From: Trochalopteron elliotii
Taxonomy: Eukaryota > Chordata > Aves > Passeriformes > Leiothrichidae
Assembly: GCA_024734555.1 (NCBI GenBank)
Contig: JANPWX010000173.1
Span: 1 to 64,000, forward strand
DNA: 64,000 nt
Direction of reading: 5' to 3'
Part shown: one piece after another, positions 23,401 through 37,090 of the stretch
Position numbering within the stretch: position 1 is the first letter of the stretch
Layout of the letters: each line of letters begins with the position of its first letter
Notes under the pieces: model-generated
The model's database searches: none
What the model was told of the DNA's origin: nothing
The model's input: only the letters and a program-made list of their open reading frames with translations
Position numbers and translations under genes: made by a program

Positions 23401-26159
23401 AAAACAAAATCTATTGCAGACTGAAAACTCTGTCTTGGGAGTTTAGTACTTTGTAAGAGCTTAATATTTTTCAAAATGTTGCTGCTTACATTTTTTAGCT
23501 CAACAATGAAGACAGTTGTACCAAGAAATACCGTTCTGTATTTATTTCAGAGTTTCTGAATATATTTCAGTTTCTGCTCTTCATAAATATCCACAAGTAA
23601 TATCAAAGGAAATGTATAATATGAAACCAGGGAATATTTTATGCCTCAAGAAGCATGTGAAAATAATCCCATAACCACCTGTGCTTTATTTTTCTGTGTG
23701 AAACTTCTGCTCTGTTGGACTATAACAAGCAGAACACAGATATCATTGCTGAAAGCAGTTTTTTTCCCCTGTGAAAGTGCAAGGAGATGACCTAGGACAT
23801 TTTCTTTAATGTTTTGAAATGAAGTATCATTTGCATAACTAAAATATTTCTGCCTAAATACGGTTCTGAAAAAGCGTTTTGAGGCGACATTGAGAAAGTT
23901 CTTCAATATTTTACCTCTGGGAATGAAATTCTGACTCCACCAAAGTCAAACCTTATACTCACAGTATCAAGGTTGAAGATGAGCTGTTATTTTTCAAAAG
24001 TTTTTATCAGGAGAGAAATACATATTTCCACATATATACTAAGGATCTATCTGCAACATGCTCCTGGGATACTTAAAAATACTAAATCATGTTCTTGAAC
24101 AAATGCAAAATTGTCATAACTGAATGACTACTTTTTCTATTGCAAAAGAAAAAGAAATCCTGAGCACATAAAGCCTATTGTATCTTGCCTATAGAAACAC
24201 ATATCTCTAAAAATATTCACAGTCTATGAGTAATGTTCAGATATAATGTAAAAAAAAAACCCAACAATCAGCAATGATATATTTCTTCAAAACATGTAAC
24301 AATGTGGAATGTAGAACCAGAAAATCTTTCTCCAACCCCAATTTCTCTTCTGCAATAACCTTGTAATATACCTACCACTCTGTATGCCACTGAGTGTTTA
24401 AATTTTGATGAACCTATTGTTCCTGAAAAGGAAAAAGTCACCTGACAACTTTTCTCTGGCATCTCATTTTTATGTCAGGATGCACTCCATTTTGAGTGAG
24501 AAAAGTAATTGTCATTCAAGTAAAAGAGATGGGAAACCAAGGTAGACTTTAGTGCTAATAGTTCTAACTGGAGGAGCCACAGGGTGCTGGAGCACAAGTG
24601 CGGCTAACAAGAGGTGTGAGTGCATGTCATAAAAGTGTTTGAGAAGCAGTAGGTTTTCCAGCCTTTACAGTCCAACTAGGAGATTCCTACATAATACAAT
24701 TTTATTGCAGAGTATGAATCAGACATTCAAGTACAAAAAGAGAGCAATGAACCACATAAATAAAAAAGGGAAATGTATAGTTATGCACAAGTGATCTTTA
24801 AAAATGTCCAATAACTTATGCCTATTAAAATATATTACACTCTAAATAATTATCATATTTGGAGCTTTAAGCCAGGAAGCAAAGAACAAAGTAGCTAAAA
24901 TTGTTCTAGTTCACCTGTTTGGTTTTTTTAATTATTTTTAGAGCATACATAAGTATACCAGTAAAAAGTAAGAAAACTGTAAGATTAATCTAGCTGTTCG
25001 TTATTTTATGGTGGCTCTACAAAATTTCTGTCTACACAGAGATTTGTTTATATCTTAAAATAAGAAAGAAACACCTGAATGTTTCCTTTGTGGGCTTTTT
25101 GTGTCACTAAATTCTGAAAGCCAGTGGCATTTTAAAATAACTCAGATGATGCCAGAAAAAAACCAAACTAACAAACACAACAAACTTCTTACTGAAGAGC
25201 TATATTTTATTGTATTGTTGTAGAGGTTGTTGATGACTTTACATAATCATTTCTTTAATTTCTGAGCATTACAGATTTTGACAGAACTTGTTGATGTCAT
25301 GTCTGGAATAAATATGAATTTATGGTTGAAAATATGATTATCACAATCAGCAAACTCATCCACAGTGAGATTTCCATGTTGTGAAATAATTTTGACACAA
25401 TGGTAAGTCAACTCCCTGTCTGAAGGGTTCTTATTATTTTCACATCTTCCAGCTAGAATGTCAATTTTTCCATAAGGAAATCATGCACTTATGAAATGTC
25501 AAGGCTTCAAGTTTCATCTAAATTATGATAATTTCTCTTGCACCCAATTTTGAAATATGTTATGTTTTCTAGACAGGCAGTTGTGTTGCAAATACCACTT
25601 GACTTTCTTTTTTGCCTAAAAAATAATGTAAAAACCCCCAAACCCAGCTCCTCAACAATTAAACCACAGAAAAATCAACATTCCAAACAGACAAGAAAAT
25701 CCTTGAACAAACTAAAAACTCTTTTAGGGATTAAGTGATATAAGACAGACCACTGCTCATAGTACATGAAACCTGGAACAAGGGCCAGCTCAAACTAACT
25801 CTTGGTTTCTTTGGAAGGAGTTGGGAAAGCAAGAGTGGCACATCAGCTGGAGTGTGCTGAATACAAAAACCTCTAGAGAAACTGGGGGAAGAGGAACTGT
25901 AGCATGATAATTACAAGGAAGATGGAGTTTTTTTATCAGAGATGGATAGAGAAGAAAATCTAAACTGTGGAACTGAGTTTTCTGGTATTTGTCGCTGATG
26001 GACTCAAAGAAATAGTATATTCTCTCTGCATCTTCTGACTAAATAAACAAACTTGTACTAATAAATACCCAGTTGTTATCATCTAACACAAGACTATCTT
26101 CCTGACTTTGAATATTATTTAAGTAGCCATATAGAAGGGAAAATATGTTTCAGCGTGCA
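23401..26159. other. AT-rich noncoding stretch, nothing identified
   Basis: No coding frame above about 90 codons and no clear mobile element. An A/C-rich run lies near 25630-25730. Confidence 0.5.
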
Positions 26160-27290
26160 ATCACTGAATAATTTAGGTTGGAGTGACCTCTGGAGGTTAT
26201 TATGTTCAACTTTCTTCTCACAGCAGGGAAAATTTAGAACAGGCAACTAATCATCTGTACTGTACTCTGTCACATTAAACCATTTTCCTAATATATAATT
26301 GGAATTTTACATGTTATAGATTGTATGTCTTGGTTCTCATTCTGTCACTGAACCCTTCTAGGATGAGTCTATATCTTTTATCAGGATACATATGAAGACA
26401 GCAACTAGATCTCCCCTTAGCTTTCTCTTTTTAGCATTGAACAAAATCAGCTCTCTCAGCCTTTTCTTGTACTTGTTGTGCTGCTCTGCCTTGAGCCCCC
26501 TCAAACCTTTCTGATGGGTCCTCTCCAACAATGTCCAAAATTGTCTTTCTTCATCTGCAGAACCCCAGACTGGGCACAGGGCTCCAGACACAGTCTCATA
26601 AGTATTGGCTAGAGGAAAACAATTACTTCTGGCCTGCTGGCTGAATTCTTGCTAATACAGCCCAGAGTGCACCTAGAAAAGATGTCACCACAAGGATACA
26701 CTACTGACTTGTGTTTAGCTTGTGGGCCACTTGGGTGCCCAAGATCTTTTCTGCAGAGCTGCTCTATGCCCCAGTCTATATGGTGGTATGGATAGGTGTT
26801 GGACTTTTCCAACACAATTTTCAGGTGTAGGATTTTTCATCTCCTTTTGTTGAAGTTCTTGAGATAATTGTCTGGCCACTTCCTCGTTTGAGATCCCTCT
26901 GAACAGCAGCTCTGCACATCGAAGTATTGAACACTCTCCTCAGTTTGGTTTTGTAGCAAAGAGAAAAATGCCTCTTGTAACCAATTTCCACTTGATCCCA
27001 ACATTTTCAGCCCGAGACTTCTGAAAATTTTCCATCAAGCTTCTTGGTTATGTATTTCATCCACATCTCCTCAATTTGCCCATAAGTAGACTGTGGAAGA
27101 ACATGTCAAAAGCCTTGAAGAAATTAAAGTCAACATTCAGAGCTCTCCCCTTGTATAGCAGCAGTAATCCTTTCAGCAGATGCCAATCATGATGGCCAAG
27201 CACAATTGCCCTTGGGAAATGTGTTCTTATCCCTGCTTTTTTGAGCCTGGCCACAGCTTCAGTAACTGGATACTGCACATGACCAGCAAC
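26160..27290 (-). mobile_element. CR1 LINE fragment with reverse-transcriptase remnants
   Basis: About 1.1 kb of an older CR1 subfamily on the minus strand. The 3' end is at the left (AGGTTGGAGTGACCTCTGG near 26174). Moving right, minus-strand frames show KKRLRELILFNAKKRKLRGD (about 26480-26400), matching the ORF2 C-terminus, and further upstream FNFFKAFDMFFHSLLMGKLR (about 27125-27065). The latter is a degraded form of the reverse-transcriptase 'DFSKAFDTVSH' motif. The frame is broken many times. Divergence is higher than in the CR1 copy at 22907, suggesting an earlier insertion. Confidence 0.9.
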
Positions 27291-28639
27291 TAGTTTTAAA
27301 TGGTTTCCTTAGAGCAAAATGGTATATGGAGCTGCTGCTCACCTGTTCACCCTTACTTTCTTTTTTTTTGCCATTAAAAAAAAAAAAAACCCTCTGAGCA
27401 TTAATGCAGCAAAAATCTCACTATCTTGTTAGAGCTTTTGTGTTACCAGTAAGGGCCATCATGTGAAAAAGTTTGGCTCAAACTTTTCTCTGTCCTCAAC
27501 TGCTCTTAGCATTGCTATCCTAGGAGTGATTCTTTTTCTATGTAAGTCATTATTTCTGAGATCCATTTAGCATTCTCTGTCTCCAGCAAAAGGAAGGTGT
27601 ATCTGGCAAACCCTACCAGCTTGCACTCAAAAAGCAAGGTAGGACATATTATTATGAACATGCGTGCAGCCTGAAGGGTCTTGAAAAGTGCAGCTCGTGT
27701 TTTTCTTTTTCCTTCCAATTAAGTTATTACGTTGCCTGTCTATCTGACAATAGTGCATATTTTATCTGACAGAGTTTTGTTTGAGAAAACCACAGGAAAA
27801 TCCCAGGCTGGAATTTTGATTTCTTCTGTTTGTAATAGACTTGGGTAGCTATCCTGCAATATAATTAATTAAACTGTCAATAAATATTGCAGCCACTAGA
27901 GAAAGATAGTCTGTCAGAAGAAAGGCATATTAGAAATGTTTCCACATCTGTCTGAAAAAGGTGAAAATTGACAACTAACGATCTCAGCACTTAACTCTCC
28001 TGCATGATTATTGCCAATTAAAGCTCTTCATTTTTTTTAAACCTACTTGAGACTTTTGGCATTGTCTCAGAGGCAGATCAATAATTATGAAGAAAATTAA
28101 TTTAATTCCTAGATAAAATTCATTCTGAAAACTATATATTGCCTGAAAGCTACAGTGGGAAGGGGAAAATATTTTTATGGAAGACTTGCTCAAGGGTTTT
28201 GCAGTTAGATTTGTTTTTACCTTGGAGAAAGGTCAGGAAAAGACCAGATAAGCTGAAACATAGCATTAAGAATGACATTATATACTGTATAGCCTTTAGC
28301 TCAATATCATGGGTTTCTATATTAAACTGATCACCTTAGCAGCAATAAAAAAAGAACAAAACTGATTAAACAAGCAAACAAAAGAACAAAGTAGAATAGA
28401 TAAAATAAGAAAGATCAAGGTGGGAGCCTGATTCCTTTTAAAAAATATATTGGTTCTCAGAGACCATGCAATCAAAATACATCAAGATTTGTAGATATCC
28501 TGAAAAGACAGAGCACATACAAGGTAGCAAACTAAGTCCAAGAACCATAGCAGGCAGAATTGACAAAAGTAATTAACACATAATTTTCCATCTTAATAGT
28601 TCAACATTTGGAATAGAATATTGAACACAGGATGTAGGG
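27291..28639. other. AT-rich noncoding stretch, nothing identified
   Basis: No supported gene or repeat; a poly-A run lies at about 27377-27389. Confidence 0.5.
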
Positions 28640-28700
28640 AAAAAAAAAAAAAACAAAAACAAAAAAAAAAAAAAAAACAACAAAACAAAAACAAAAAAAC
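28640..28700 (+). repeat. A-rich tract (A runs with interspersed C)
   Basis: About 60 bp of A runs interrupted by single Cs. It stops 27 bp before the left edge of the solo LTR. It could be a degraded retroposon tail or simple sequence. Confidence 0.85.
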
Positions 28701-28727
28701 CCAGGCCTGCTATTTAGTACTGTTAAT

Positions 28728-29320
28728 TGTCCTGGTTTAATCCCAGCCAGCAGCCAAACCCCACGCAGCCACTTTCTCACTCCCCACTGCTGGGACTGGG
28801 GAGAGAATCAGAAGGGTAAAAGCTGGAAAACTCATGTGTTGAGATAAAGACAGTTTAATAGGGAAAGAAAAGAGGCAAAAGCCGTGCACACAAGCAAAGC
28901 AAAACAAGGAATTAACTCACTTCTTCCCATGGGAAGGAAGCTGTTCAGCCATCTCAGGCAGACCAGGGCCCCATCACACGTAACAGTGACTTGGGAAGGC
29001 AAACACTATCACTCCAAATGTCCCCTGCTTCCTCCTTCTTCCCCCACTATATATACTGTGATGCCACATGGTCTGGAATATCCCTCTGGTCAGTTGGAGC
29101 CACCTGTCCTGGCTCTGTGTCATCCCAAATTACTGTTCATCCTTAACTTTCTCACCAGCATGGCAGTACAAAAAAGCAGAAAATGCTTTGGCTCAGTTCA
29201 TGCGCTGAAAATTAAAAATTCTCTATATTATTGCTATGTTCAGCCCAATCATAAACAGAACACAGCCCCATACAAGCTACTGTGAAGAAAATTAACTTTA
29301 TCGCAGCCAAAACCAGCACA
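28728..29320 (-). mobile_element. Solo LTR of an avian endogenous retrovirus (type B)
   Basis: A 593-bp element bounded by TGTCCTGG on the left and CCAGCACA on the right, so the ends are TG...CA with short inverted repeats (TGTNCTGG/CCAGCACA). Read on the minus strand it opens TGTGCTGGTTTTGGCTG, a start I recognise from widespread bird LTRs. A TATA box (TATATATA) lies at 29048-29055, and an ATTAAA poly-A signal about 195 bp downstream at 28859-28854. No internal retroviral region or second LTR flanks it, so it is a solo LTR left by recombination. A perfect 5-bp target duplication is not visible (TTAAT on the left, ATGAT on the right), consistent with age. Confidence 0.88.
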
Positions 29321-32300
29321 ATGATAGACCTAATTTCTAAAAAAAGTACACACTTCACATTGCAGTGTGTACTAGGATGCATAGTAAGTACCTACATCTC
29401 AGAGATGCTTGCCTTAACCTCTCTTTGCCCTAGAACTGACTCAAGAATCTCCCGCTGGAATGAAATTGTCTTTAGGCAATGTAACATAAATGAAACAAAG
29501 CATCCAGTGTTATTACTTCAGTATTAATAAGAAAAGGTGAATTCAGGCCTGCTATTTCCAACACTTATGATGGGATAATATTGTCTAACCTGTAACATCG
29601 ACAGAGCTTGTATAGACCCAAACATGTAGAATCAGTGCACTTGGAAATAGAAATATTTCATTTGATTCCCTCATAAGTATCAGAAGTATCAAAATTCTTT
29701 CATTTACATTGCTTAAAAGCAAGGTACTGAAAATCTTCCCCGTGGTAGGCATTCCACATACATTGATGTATAATGTATTTAGTCACTGCAAGATTTAAAT
29801 GCCTTTCAAACCATCTAGTTGAGCAACAGCAAAGGAAATTAGAAATAGATTTTTACATTACCAATCTAAAGAAATCAGCAAGATACTTTAAGTGAATCCT
29901 TCCAGAGGAACCTTATTGATTAACAGAAAGTCTTTGGCTATACCATTCTGAGAATCAGGCTAGTAATGCTTGAAGTGCATTTTCTGGCATATTATAAAAT
30001 TTGCTTGAGAAGGCACAAAATAAAAACAAACAACTCTTCCCTCCATGTACACAAACCCCAGATAAAGGCCTAACTAAATAGATGTATTTAGATATTTTAA
30101 ATGTTAAAATAAATTTACCTTTAGTTTTACTTGTACTAAAGTCTCCCCAGATTCACAGTTAAGAATGGGAGCATCTTAGCACAGGAAAAGCAACATGAAG
30201 TCCATTGTGAGGAAGGAAAAGGGAAAGGAACCCAGTGAAGCCATGAGTACATCATTACCATGGTATTTGAAGCTAAAACATTTTCAGTGCTTTCTTCTGT
30301 ACTTTATTGGTTGAATTGAAGAAAGGAGTAAAATTAAAAAAAAAAAAAAAACAACACTTCTAAAGAGTTCAGAAAATAAAAAGGAGTAACTAGCTTTAGT
30401 GGGTTGTAATAGAATTTGGACAGAACACCATTAGCACCTAGTAGTCATTATTACTGTCTGCAAATTAATATCACAGTGCATAACAGGTATGTACTGATGC
30501 AAATAAATTATTATAAATTATCTCTTTAGCTACCTTTTTTTTCTGGTTTTTTTTTTTCTCTACAGATTACTTCTTAGTTTAATACATGAGTTTTAACCTT
30601 AGTTTCAGATTAGTCCATAAAATGTACTAGCAATTGCATTTGAATCTTCTTAGGACTAAACCTGAATGGTTTGTAAAGGAGTAAGGGAGGTCATAAGGCA
30701 ATAAAAATCATTCAGAGATAACAGAAATGCACCATATTAAATATTATCTTGAATGCACTCACTGTAGAGATAATTTATTTGCTAGGCAATTTCTTGCAAA
30801 ATAAAGACTCATCATAAAGCTTGCATATTTTCAAAAGCATAATTAAAACAACAACACAACTTAGAATTTGCCCCATGCACAATACACAGAATGCTGCACT
30901 AACTCTTACAGTATATCAGCCCTGAGGTTCAATGGAAAATGGGTCTCTAGATGAGTATGTATCACACAAGCCAAAACAGCTGACAGATCATTTTGTCTAA
31001 GAGATGTTCTTGTAGACCACATGACCAATGAGGGCAGAACAACATTCCTGTTTATAATCATCTAATAAGGTGGGGGTTTTTTTTGGAATATGGAGTAACG
31101 TCTAGCTGCTCTTTGACTTAGAATAAACCTGGTTCTGGTTTTCTTCATAAAGACTTGATTCCTATAATCAATATTTAAAGAAAACAGCCACAGGGCTTGT
31201 AAATTTGGAAAAACTGACAACATCATCTGTTGTGTTCTGTTGTATCTCATAATGTAAGGTCTGATTTGTTTGGGGTATGCTAACTCACTAGCAGAAAAAA
31301 ATGAATGAGCAGGAGTTTAAAGCACTCCCAAGTATGTGTATGTAACCCTGCTTTGAAGTTCATAAAATGCAATAATAATTTAAAATCACAACAATCCAAG
31401 CTACTCTTCAGTGCAAATTTTAAATTTAAAATACTATCTCTCTCTTCAAGTTATTTTTATTATTTCATAAATGCCCCAACAAATATTCCTGTATATTAAA
31501 TGAAACACATAAATAAAATCAATAGATTTTTACATTATTAATTTAAAATGCTTATCAAAAATGGAGAGTCAATTCTATAAATAAGCAGGGCAGAGAGTTC
31601 ATATTCCTTAACGAATGAATTATATATCTACCACTGTAGAGCTTACATGAGCAATATAGAGTGGACAACACAAGTATCCTTAACTCCAAGACTAAGATAC
31701 TGAGAAAACCCAAGAGACTGACATCCATTAATGTTTTTAACACATCCTTGTAACAATATCATGTTTTGTTGGGTTAGCCTTCACATTTTGCAGATAAGGC
31801 TTGATTTGATACCTTCAGAAGAAATATTATGAAACATCTTGCACCTTTCATGCCTGAACCCTTCAATGCACTATTCACAGACTAGATATGATAAAGGATA
31901 AAGCTGTACACTGGAAAAGGCTGAAGTGGTTTTGCTCTCATTATCCTCTTGTGTACCATTTTTAAAGGTGTGGAAAGCAAGAAACCAGAACTTTTAGCTT
32001 GAAATACCTCTGCCTCTGTTTTCAATGGGATTTTATAAGCTGAATACTATGGTCCTCAATGGAAGCATGAACATAAGAAGCACACTAAGGGTTGGCATAA
32101 TTTAGAGTGATTTGAAGAAATCTCTTCCATATGCTTTACTCTTCTATTTTCAGAAAGTACTAAGGGGTCAATAGAATGCAGTTTAATAAGACCCCTAATT
32201 ACCATGAATTATATGGACAATTTCTTTTCCTCTGTCTCTTCTCTAATTTCTGTCTTATCCAAAGCACTAAAATTCAACAATGATTATACACTTAACATTG

Positions 32301-35300
32301 TAGCTGAAAGCAGCACAAACCTAAATAATGGCAATTTAGATACTAAATTAGGCAAAGAAGAAAATAAACAAACAAACAAAAACCCTAAAATATCAATGTC
32401 TTTATCATTCTGGCATGAAGATGGAAGGGGTCTGAGTCAGAATAATGTTTTATTTTGCCCTGGGGAAAACTAAGGTCAGCACACCAATGCTCAGTTTTGA
32501 AACTTCATACTATATCTGTGTCAGAAAAAAATGACACTTTATAACCACTATAATTAATTCTAGCTACCAACATTTAAAAGCAATTGTGTTAAGACTGTGC
32601 AAAATGTTTATTTCTTTTGGTATGTATGGCAATAAAACATATCTTTCCCAAAGTGACATTGCTAATCTGCAATTTATCTCCTTTTTATAGCTCTTTCAGA
32701 GAATCCTGTTTTGATCATGAGAGGAGATTTTTTTTTTAATGACAGAACTGCAGTGGGACTTTAGAGTTATATGACAAGGTTCATTAACGGTGCCATACAA
32801 ATGTTTACATACTACTCATTGAAAAATGAAAAAGCTAGTTGCATGCTGCAAGAAATTAAAAAAAATGCAGTCTAACACAACTGCTAAAGACTGCCAGAGC
32901 ACAAGCTTTCCAGCTATCCCAACTATTTCTGAAGTATCAAACCTTATGCAAGGTCAAAATGTTCAACTCCTTTCACACTGACTTCAATGGTAGACATCTT
33001 TCCTCTTCCAAGAAATTATTTTCAATAATTTCTCATAATAACTAATAACTGTCTCTAAATCTGAAGTTAGAATGGAAATTGTATTTTAGAATAAGCCTGA
33101 GCAAATGAGTGAAGCCATCACATTCAGTTTTGACACACAGAGAATTTACTCAGGAATTGTTCAAATCTTTATGGCCTATAATGTTAAATGGATATTTATG
33201 ATGCCTTTAAATGTCAGGAGTATTCAGTCTAGTCAGATGTTAATGTCTGGAGGTGCTATCAGATTTAAGAGTCTACAGAGAAAAACAAGCGAAAGATCTC
33301 AGCCTCAATTTCAGTTCCTTTTTAGATTTACCATGCTTCCAATTATTTTTTGCTCCCATAGATTTCATTTTGGGGAACAACAGGAAAAAAGATAATAATC
33401 AGACTCTAATTAAGATGCTGGGAGCAAAAAGAGCAACAGTAACATAAAAGAACAAAAACTTTCCCTTATGAAAAGTTTCATAAACTGTCAGAGGTGGTCT
33501 TCAAAGACTTCAAGACTGAATTCAGGAAAACAGATCTGCTAAAGAGAACTACAAAGATATTGTCATTTGGTTTTAAATGACTGAAATCACAAAGAACATT
33601 TCCTTTGGTCAGCTCAGAAGGAGAGAAAAAGGAAAGAAAACAAACACAATATTCGGAGTAGGAACAGGGAAGAACAGCCATGCATGAACCTGTTGTGGAA
33701 CCACCAGTGAAATACTCCATACAGTTTTCAGCACACAGACAGCTTAAGCTGGGACAGGAGAAGGGAGGCACTGCAGGCAACCTAATTTACAAGAGGTTTT
33801 ATCTCTAGCTAGATGGATAGAACCTGCAGGTGAGATAATAATCCTTACTGAGATTTTCTCTTTTCATTCAGAAACATTTACAGTATTGCAATACAAATAT
33901 AAAATGCTAACAGTTTGAAATAGCAAATCCTTGGACAGATAATCTTTAAATAAGAAAATAATTTCTGCATGATATTTCTTATATCTAACTAAAATCTCAC
34001 ATATGTAAATTCCTCTTCCATTATGGGGACTCAATTACACAGAAAACCTGACTAGAGTGAATACTGTTGCATAACATTCTCTTCAACCCCTGTTTTGCTG
34101 TTGCACATCAAGATATTAAGAATATTGAATAGATCGAAACCTTCAGATGATGGTAGACAGTTGATCATTAAATGTGTTTTAAAGGCCCTGTCCAACATGT
34201 ATATTAAGCAAAAAAATTACTATTGAGCAGCATAGCCTTTTCTTGAGATGATTTCACAAAATGAGCAGGCCCTTAAATGAATTAAACCAAATTTATATAT
34301 GGAATTAAAGAAAATTCACTTTACACATTAAAAAAAAAAAGTAAGTGAAAACATAAGCACTTTTGAAAGCATAAGAAACTTTTATGTAACTTCCAGAATT
34401 CAGGCCACAGTTGAACCTAGAGTTTTTAGAAATATAGAAGAACGACTTCTGAACCATGAGACAGCTTTAGAGTGAAAAGGAAGCCAGAAATTTTGTTCTA
34501 CAGTGCAATAAAATATTTTCTTACAAATTCCAAAGTGATGTCCTTTTATTGAGGGGAAAAAGTCATATTCCAAAACATAGGAAATATGGACTCTTAAAAG
34601 TCAAAAACTGAAAATCAGCAGGATTAAGGAAACATTTCTTTACGTTGAAGGAAACAGCAACATGAATACCCAATAGATCACCAAACACTAAATTACATTT
34701 TTTATGGCACACAATGCCATGTATAGTAGAAGAGAATTATAGTGATTCACTTAAAAAATATTTTTAATTAGCTAATAAAACTGAAAAAGAGTCAAGACAC
34801 TTCAACAGAAGTCATCTGCTGAGAACTTGATACCAAATAGAAAACCAATTGAAAAGATAAAATATAAATAATTCAAGTTTCAACATGTAAGACTAAGGGA
34901 CACTTCAAGTGTTTTCTAATTATAAGAGGGAGCTAATGGCATGGTTGCTTTACTTTTATAAATATATCCACTTTCATCTATACTTTAGTTAGAATTCACT
35001 GTATTTTGCACAAATTTACTGAGGGTTACAGCCTCAATGTTCCAGTGGTTCCTGAGGTCTATTGCTCTCCCATTTGCTCTCATACACAAGTCTTCCTTTG
35101 CACAAAACAAGACTCTCAGACATGCTCCTCCCCTATCCACCAGTCTCTTTTTTTTTTCAGAACATGTATATCCTCGCCAGATATTTACGTAGGTACGTTC
35201 TTTAAGGCATGAAAGTCATTATGGCTCACCTCTATTAGATTTAATAGCTGGAAAATCATGCACAAAATTAGTTGTGATTCAGTATACAAATATATCTGTA

Positions 35301-35847
35301 TTTCTTAATTTGGTTGCTCAGAAATTATCAGTTCTTCCTTCCCAATGATGAGTATGTTCGATCAGACAGAATTTGTGAAAAGAGATAAAGGGAATCAAGC
35401 AGAAAATATCAAATATGGTTATCAATAACCCTGACCTTCACTCTCCTGTTGTGCATGACTGGAGAAGTAGGCACAAAGAGCCCCTTCTCACTACCAAGTT
35501 CTTACCCACTTCAAAATTTATTGCCTGTATTCTGACAGCCCAGTTGCAGAGAACCTACTATAATTGGCTTTTCCTTGAAGGCTGTATAGTTTCAGGAATA
35601 TTATTATCATGCTGAAGGTCAAACAAAAGCTCTGTACAGGAACTTTTAATCCAGATGGCTATTAAGGGTGGATCACATATGCACAAGATTGTGTCATTCA
35701 TTATCTGCCATTTATGATCTTCCATGTGTTATGATGATCTTTGTGTTGACTACTCCTCTGGTTGTCTGTTCTGTCTCAGACAATATATAAGTTTATTTTT
35801 TCTTTTTTTTCCCCTTCTAAGCATAAAAAATTCAGTGACATCTAGTA
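29321..35847. other. Long AT-rich noncoding stretch, nothing identified
   Basis: Six and a half kilobases without a recognisable gene or mobile element. ORFs are under about 100 codons and scattered on both strands. An 8-bp stem hairpin (GTACACAC/GTGTGTAC) occurs at 29346-29372 and a poly-A run near 30335-30350. Confidence 0.5.
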
Positions 35848-36071
35848 ACTCATGCTGCATCACTGGGATTTTTCTTTTGATCATATGTTGGTCACTTAAT
35901 TTTGCTCACATCTTAATCCATTTTAAGAATCTAGAGTCTTTTTATTTTATAGCAAGAATACTCATGCTGCATCACTGGGATTTTTCTTTTGATCATATGT
36001 TGGTCACTTAATTTTGCTCACATCTTAATCCATTTTAAGAATCTAAAGTCTTTTTATTTTATAGCAAGAAT
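35848..36071 (+). repeat. 112-bp tandem duplication, two copies
   Basis: The unit 35848-35959 is repeated immediately at 35960-36071. Comparing the two by eye I find a single difference (CTAGAGTC against CTAAAGTC). The unit begins ACTCATGCTGCATCACTGGG and ends TTTTATAGCAAGAAT. It is not a microsatellite unit or a known transposon. The near identity points to a very recent duplication or to recent conversion; an assembly artefact is also possible. Confidence 0.97.
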
Positions 36072-36628
36072 ACACCCCAAACCCAACAGCAGAACCCAAA
36101 ACCCTCCCCTGTAACACAAAACAAACAAAATCAAACAACTGTTGTAGAAATGGTTGGGGGTTTTGTACTGAGCTTCTTTCTTGTTAGTTTGAGAGTTTTG
36201 GTCCCTGGAAGTTGTTTCTGTATTTTGAAGTCCATTTTTTTCTAGGGATGGGAAACCTTTCCATATCTTTTCATTGAAGCATATTTTTTCTATTAAAAAT
36301 GAGAAAGCTTCTCTTTCTAAAAGTGGAAATTTTTTATTATACAAGGAATGACATGCATCCAGGCATTTGGCTTCCTCTGTTTTGGAACTATTTTCTCTCA
36401 GGGACAATCTGGCACACTATATCTATACAATAGAGGAGATTTGCAAAACACGTCCCTTCAAAATCTTGGGTAGCTCTGAGACTGCTATACAGGCAAACAA
36501 GTGTACCTTATCACACTACCTACAGAGTACCACTGCATCAATAGGACTAATACATTCATCATTTATTTTCATTACTATCACATCTCTTCAGACAGTACTT
36601 TGAGAAGTTTGGTTTCTCAGAATCACAG
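36072..36628. other. AT-rich noncoding stretch, nothing identified
   Basis: A minus-strand frame of 117 codons (36407-36054) overlaps the duplication but has no protein-like features. Confidence 0.45.
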
Positions 36629-37090
36629 CTCCCTCAGCAGCTCCTTTTAATTCATGATTTCTAGACCTTTCACCAGATTTGTTTCCCTTCTTTGGACTTG
36701 CTCCAGTACCTCAATGTTCTTTTTGAAGTGAGGGGTCCTGAATTTATCACAGTACTCGAGGTGTGAAGTTACCAGTGCACAGCACAGGGGCCAATACTGC
36801 CCTGCTCCTGCTGGCCACACTCTTCCTGATCCAGGCCAGGATGCCATTGGTCTTCTTGGCCAGCCAGGCACACTGCTGAATCATGTTTAGTAGGCTGTCA
36901 ACCAACACTTTCAGGTCCCTTTCCACTGGGCAGTTTTCCAGTCATTCCTGCCCCAGCCTGTAGTGCTGCAGGGGGTGATTGTGACCCAAGCGCAGGACAG
37001 AAACCTTGACCTTATTGAACCTCATGCCCTTATCCTCAGCCCATCAATCCAGTCTGTCAAGATCTCAAGTATAACTTCCTAAAGGCTCAT
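36629..37090 (-). mobile_element. CR1 LINE fragment, ORF2 internal part
   Basis: Minus-strand CR1 covering the region just after the reverse-transcriptase catalytic box. Segments corresponding to '[20 protein letters not shown]' and '[18 protein letters not shown]' are read at about 36790-36660. On the plus strand CAGGCCAGGATGCCATTGG and GTGACCCAAGCGCAGGAC are characteristic reverse complements. It lacks the CR1 3' tip on the left and is truncated on the right. Confidence 0.92.
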
